Assembly (NCBI GenBank): GCA_017475805.1
Contig: JAFVEW010000257.1
Location: 1-10,267, forward strand
Direction: 5' to 3'
Source: Synergistaceae bacterium
GTDB lineage: Bacteria > Synergistota > Synergistia > Synergistales > Aminobacteriaceae
Length of the DNA: 10,267 bases
Made by a program: the position numbers and the translations under genes. The notes under the pieces were generated by a model that was not told the origin of the DNA, did no database searches, and saw only the letters and a list, made by a program, of their open reading frames with translations. Below, one piece after another: positions 8,532-10,267 of this stretch (position 1 is the stretch's first letter; the number at the start of each line of letters is the position of its first letter).

Positions 8532-9163
8532 CTAAAGCATATACGGCAACAGATTACTTTCAAAAAAATCAAGCATTTCGCCTATATTGTCAGTATTACG
8601 CCACATATAATAATTTCGAGTATATTGTTGAAACCAAAAAGCAATCTCTCTGTTACGTCTCGGATCACGTGTAATATCGCCGACAAAAATGACCCCAAAC
8701 GTGAGTATTTCATCCGATATTCCACTCGCCTCACGTATAACTTTCATTAAACCCGGCGTAAAATATTTGCAACTTATTTCATGGGCATTGCCACGCCCTT
8801 CTTGTACATTTGTTTTTTCTGTCCAGCCGTAATGTCTTTTAATTTTCCCGAACAATATTTTTCCGTTCTTCAAATTTCTTATTGCAAAGTCCATTGATAT
8901 GCCCCATGTATATTTAAGTTTACCGTTGCTTGTTTTTCGTTTACATCAACGTTATAAATTTTATTTAATACTTTTTGAGACAGCTTGTAAGTTGAATAGC
9001 TATCTCTAAATTCACGCGTGTGTCTGTCTATTAAAAAAAGATCAGGAAAAACCGAGTCTAATGCGTTTTGCAACGATGTTTGAAAAAGTTCCTCAACTTT
9101 GAGTGCTTTTGCTCCGCTTTTTGTTGGCCAATTTGTCCTTTTGCGTAACTCTTTTGTAGCCAT
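8532..9163 (-). pseudogene. munIR-like: Frameshifted MunI-like type II restriction endonuclease
   Basis: Two overlapping frames (9163-8879 and 8894-8532) together match R.MunI (CAATTG, 202 aa) from end to end. The joined product would be about 210 residues if one missing base is restored. The break lies near 8905-8920: the downstream frame can be read back through TWGIS before MDFAI, matching QWGVSPDFAI of MunI. The PD-(D/E)xK core is damaged. The first aspartate is kept, but 15 residues on FGKIKR replaces FGEIKR (codon 8844-8846), so the metal-binding glutamate (MunI E98) is lysine. In GRGNAHEIS the arginine homologous to EcoRI R145/MunI R121 is isoleucine (codon 8775-8777). GRGNAH, FTPG, GDITRDP and YMWR blocks are conserved. 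Its ATG lies one base after the controller stop. Family comparison is from memory of the MunI sequence. The enzyme is almost certainly inactive. Confidence 0.88.
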
Positions 9164-9164
9164 T

Positions 9165-9371
9165 TTATATTCCCTTGAAGAGTTCCTCGAGTGTAATGCT
9201 AAATCCTACAGCAATTTTATTAATATTTTCGAGAGAAATATTTCTTTTTCCGCTTTCAACAGAGGCAAGGTATGTTCTATCCATGTCAATATGGATTGCG
9301 AACTTTTCCTGACTCATATTGCTCTTAGTTCTTAATTCCTTTACGCGTTCTCCAAACTTTTTTGTAATCAT
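9165..9371 (-). CDS. Restriction-modification controller (C) protein, XRE-type HTH
   Basis: This 68-residue DNA-binding protein is nearly all helix-turn-helix domain. The HTH runs about 19-43 (MSQEKFAIHIDMDRTYLASVESGKR) and is followed by NISLENINKIA and LEELF, the layout of C proteins such as C.PvuII or C.EcoRV. Such proteins dimerise, first activate and then repress their own promoter, and so delay endonuclease expression until DNA is methylated. Context fits exactly: the gene directly precedes the endonuclease remnant on the same strand (one-base gap), is divergent from the methyltransferase remnant, and has C-box-like repeats upstream. The start is supported by GAAGGG (9378-9383) six bases before the ATG. 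Unlike its two partners the frame is intact, with no obvious lesion. A generic XRE regulator cannot be excluded by sequence alone. Confidence 0.88.
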   Translation of the reverse strand: MITKKFGERVKELRTKSNMSQEKFAIHIDMDRTYLASVESGKRNISLENINKIAVGFSITLEELFKGI

Positions 9372-9373
9372 TA

Positions 9374-9403
9374 TTGTCCCTTCTTACATGGAAATGATAT
9401 AAT
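9374..9403 (+). promoter_or_regulatory. Possible methyltransferase promoter, divergent
   Basis: On the plus strand TTGTCC (9374-9379) and a perfect TATAAT (9398-9403) are 18 bp apart. Transcription would start near 9410, across the C-boxes, and would head the methyltransferase remnant. It overlaps the -10 of the opposite promoter, so the two would interfere. The -35 is only a four-of-six match, and a second -10-like TATAAG at 9427-9432 is an alternative. Confidence 0.35.
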
Positions 9404-9421
9404 CAGTCGCTTTTAAGTCAA
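9394..9421 (-). promoter_or_regulatory. Promoter of the controller-endonuclease operon
   Basis: On the minus strand TTGACT (9416-9421) and TATCAT (9394-9399) are separated by 16 bp. Transcription would start near 9387, giving a short leader with the GAAGGG ribosome-binding site ahead of the controller ATG at 9371. The -35 lies inside the proximal C-box. Confidence 0.55.
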
Positions 9422-9434
9422 CGGATTATAAGTA
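9409..9434 (-). promoter_or_regulatory. Double C-box operator for the controller protein
   Basis: Read on the minus strand, two 11-bp partly symmetric boxes, TACTTATAATC (9424-9434) and GACTTAAAAGC (9409-9419), are separated by CGTT. This closely follows the classical C-protein operator layout GACT-N3-AGTC, a four-base linker, then a second box. The proximal box overlaps the -35 hexamer of the controller promoter and the distal box lies just upstream. This is the expected geometry for activation from the distal site and repression when both sites are filled. Consensus is recalled from known C systems; binding is inferred. Confidence 0.65.
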
Positions 9435-9465
9435 ACATGCAAAATCTAAAAAATTAAAGGAAAAG

Positions 9466-10150
9466 ATGTATTTATAGTGGAGACATCAGCGGTTATTCAA
9501 AATATAATCCTGATGCAGAACGCAGGAAAAAGATAAACTCGCTTAATGATATATATCCCTGCATTGCTAAAAAATAAATATGAAATCATATATGCCTGCC
9601 CTCCTTGGGATTACGGCGTAAAAATGCAGTACGATAAATCCAGCATTAAAGATGTTAGTGCCGGTTTTGAAAAGAACATCTTTATTAGTGCCGCAGATTT
9701 CAAGTACCCGACCTTGAAACTTGAGGAACTTAAAAAACTTGACATAAAATCAATCGCTGCTGATGATTGTATTTTATTTATGTGGACTACGGGATCGCAG
9801 TTTGCAAATTTAATAGAGCTTGGGAAAGCGTGGTGATTTGAATATAAAATAGTTGCGTTCGTATGGGACAAACAACTTCATAATCCGGAACGCTACATCC
9901 TATCACAAACAGAATTCTTACTTGCATTCAATAAGGGACGTTTTCCGTCGTCACGCGGTGCAAGAAATGTTCGCCAGCTGCTTTCTATCCGGCGCAGTGA
10001 ACACAGCGAGAAGCCCGAACAAGTTATAGAAGGAATAATGAGAATGTTTCCTCAACAAAAAAAATAGAGTTGTTCGCAAGAAAAAATTTTATAGGCTGGG
10101 ACAACTGGGGACTTGAGATCCACGACAGTAAGGTAAAAATAATGTCTTAA
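9466..10150 (+). pseudogene. Decayed MT-A70-type adenine DNA methyltransferase of the MunI-like system
   Basis: Joined frames give a coherent N6-adenine methyltransferase of about 225 residues. From ATG 9466 (AAAGG site at 9456-9460) the frame closes at TAG 9475-9477. A shifted frame reads SGDISGYSKYNPDAERRKK to IAKK and stops at 9575-9577. The next frame, entered through the A6 run 9569-9574, gives NKYEIIYACPPWDYG, then meets TGA at 9834-9836. The same frame resumes with FEYKIVAFVWDK and SEHSEKPEQVIEGIMRMFP until TAG at 10065-10067. A final shift in the A8 run 10057-10064 gives KIELFARKNFIGWDNWGLE to TAA 10148-10150. EHS-KP, FP-KIELFAR and GWD-WG are MT-A70 signatures. The catalytic motif reads CPPW, not the usual DPPW. 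Pairing with the MunI-like nuclease suggests it once modified CAATTG. Four separate disruptions make activity implausible. Confidence 0.85.
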
Positions 10151-10267
10151 GCAAGATAGCGAAACATTAAGCAGCCAAATTAGCTTTGAAGTAGAATAAT
10201 ATAAAAAATCTGATTTCTGCATAAATGTCACGAATCCCCCCCCTTGATTTTTTACCCTCACCAACAA
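10151..10267. other. Right-edge segment without a recognisable gene
   Basis: After the methyltransferase remnant 117 bases remain. Both strands are AT-rich except for a run of eight C at 10236-10243, the longest G/C homopolymer I see in the window. A minus-strand frame is open from the window edge, but it runs on through the antisense of the methyltransferase remnant and resembles no family I know, so I do not call it. No convincing terminator, tRNA or attachment site was found. Confidence 0.4.

Noticed and set aside
8879..8925. Programmed -1 frameshift producing full-length endonuclease
   Set aside because: No slippery heptamer of the X-XXY-YYZ type or downstream stem is visible at the junction, and the product would still lack the catalytic glutamate. 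Mutation is simpler.
9834..9836. In-frame TGA read as tryptophan or glycine
   Set aside because: The ABC ATPase gene ends in TGATGA and the intact genes use TGG for tryptophan throughout. The same methyltransferase gene carries other frame breaks, so recoding is not needed.
9611..9871. Open minus-strand frame opposite the methyltransferase remnant
   Set aside because: It is antisense to clear MT-A70 sequence, has no ribosome-binding site and no recognisable protein features.
10052..10267. Open minus-strand frame entering from the right edge
   Set aside because: Its last third is the antisense of the methyltransferase C-terminal coding sequence and the rest has no recognised motif. A truncated real gene cannot be excluded, but it is not supported.

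Overview
The window looks like the chromosome of an AT-rich anaerobic bacterium, probably diderm. The ABC binding protein carries a classical cleavable signal peptide without a lipobox cysteine, which suggests a periplasm. The radical SAM family present is common in strictly anaerobic lineages. A Synergistota-like or related gut bacterium would fit, but no ribosomal or other taxonomic marker is present, so this is a weak inference. Most genes end in TAA or TAG; the ABC ATPase gene ends in TGA (doubled), so TGA is used as a stop here.

From the right edge leftwards, 1-8516 (all minus strand) holds conserved, intact genes. They are a TIGR03960-type radical SAM protein (8516-6732), the Mg2+ transporter/channel MgtE (6705-5347), a three-gene ABC importer of the Fe3+/AfuA-FbpABC type (binding protein 5300-4296, fused two-domain permease 4277-2571, ATPase 2568-1534), and a sodium:neurotransmitter-symporter family transporter (1416-37). 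The three ABC genes are tightly spaced and form an operon; radical SAM and mgtE also lie close enough to be cotranscribed. The symporter is set off by a 117-bp gap. That gap holds a 15-bp stem-loop in which the symporter's Shine-Dalgarno sequence is completely paired, and an extended -10 promoter lies in the loop.

The right end, 8532-10150, is an accessory island: a decayed type II restriction-modification system related to MunI (recognition CAATTG). The endonuclease gene (minus) is frameshifted. It has also lost the catalytic glutamate (E to K) and a base-recognition arginine (R to I). The divergent MT-A70-type adenine methyltransferase gene (plus) carries three apparent frameshifts and an in-frame TGA. 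In contrast, the small controller (C) protein gene is intact, and a well-formed double C-box overlaps the -35 region of its promoter. The surviving regulator sits at the head of a same-strand gene run that continues 15 bp later into the radical SAM gene. Persistence or co-option of a C-protein switch after death of its enzymes is therefore the most interesting hypothesis here.

The last 117 bases contain no gene I can support, but include an isolated run of eight C residues.
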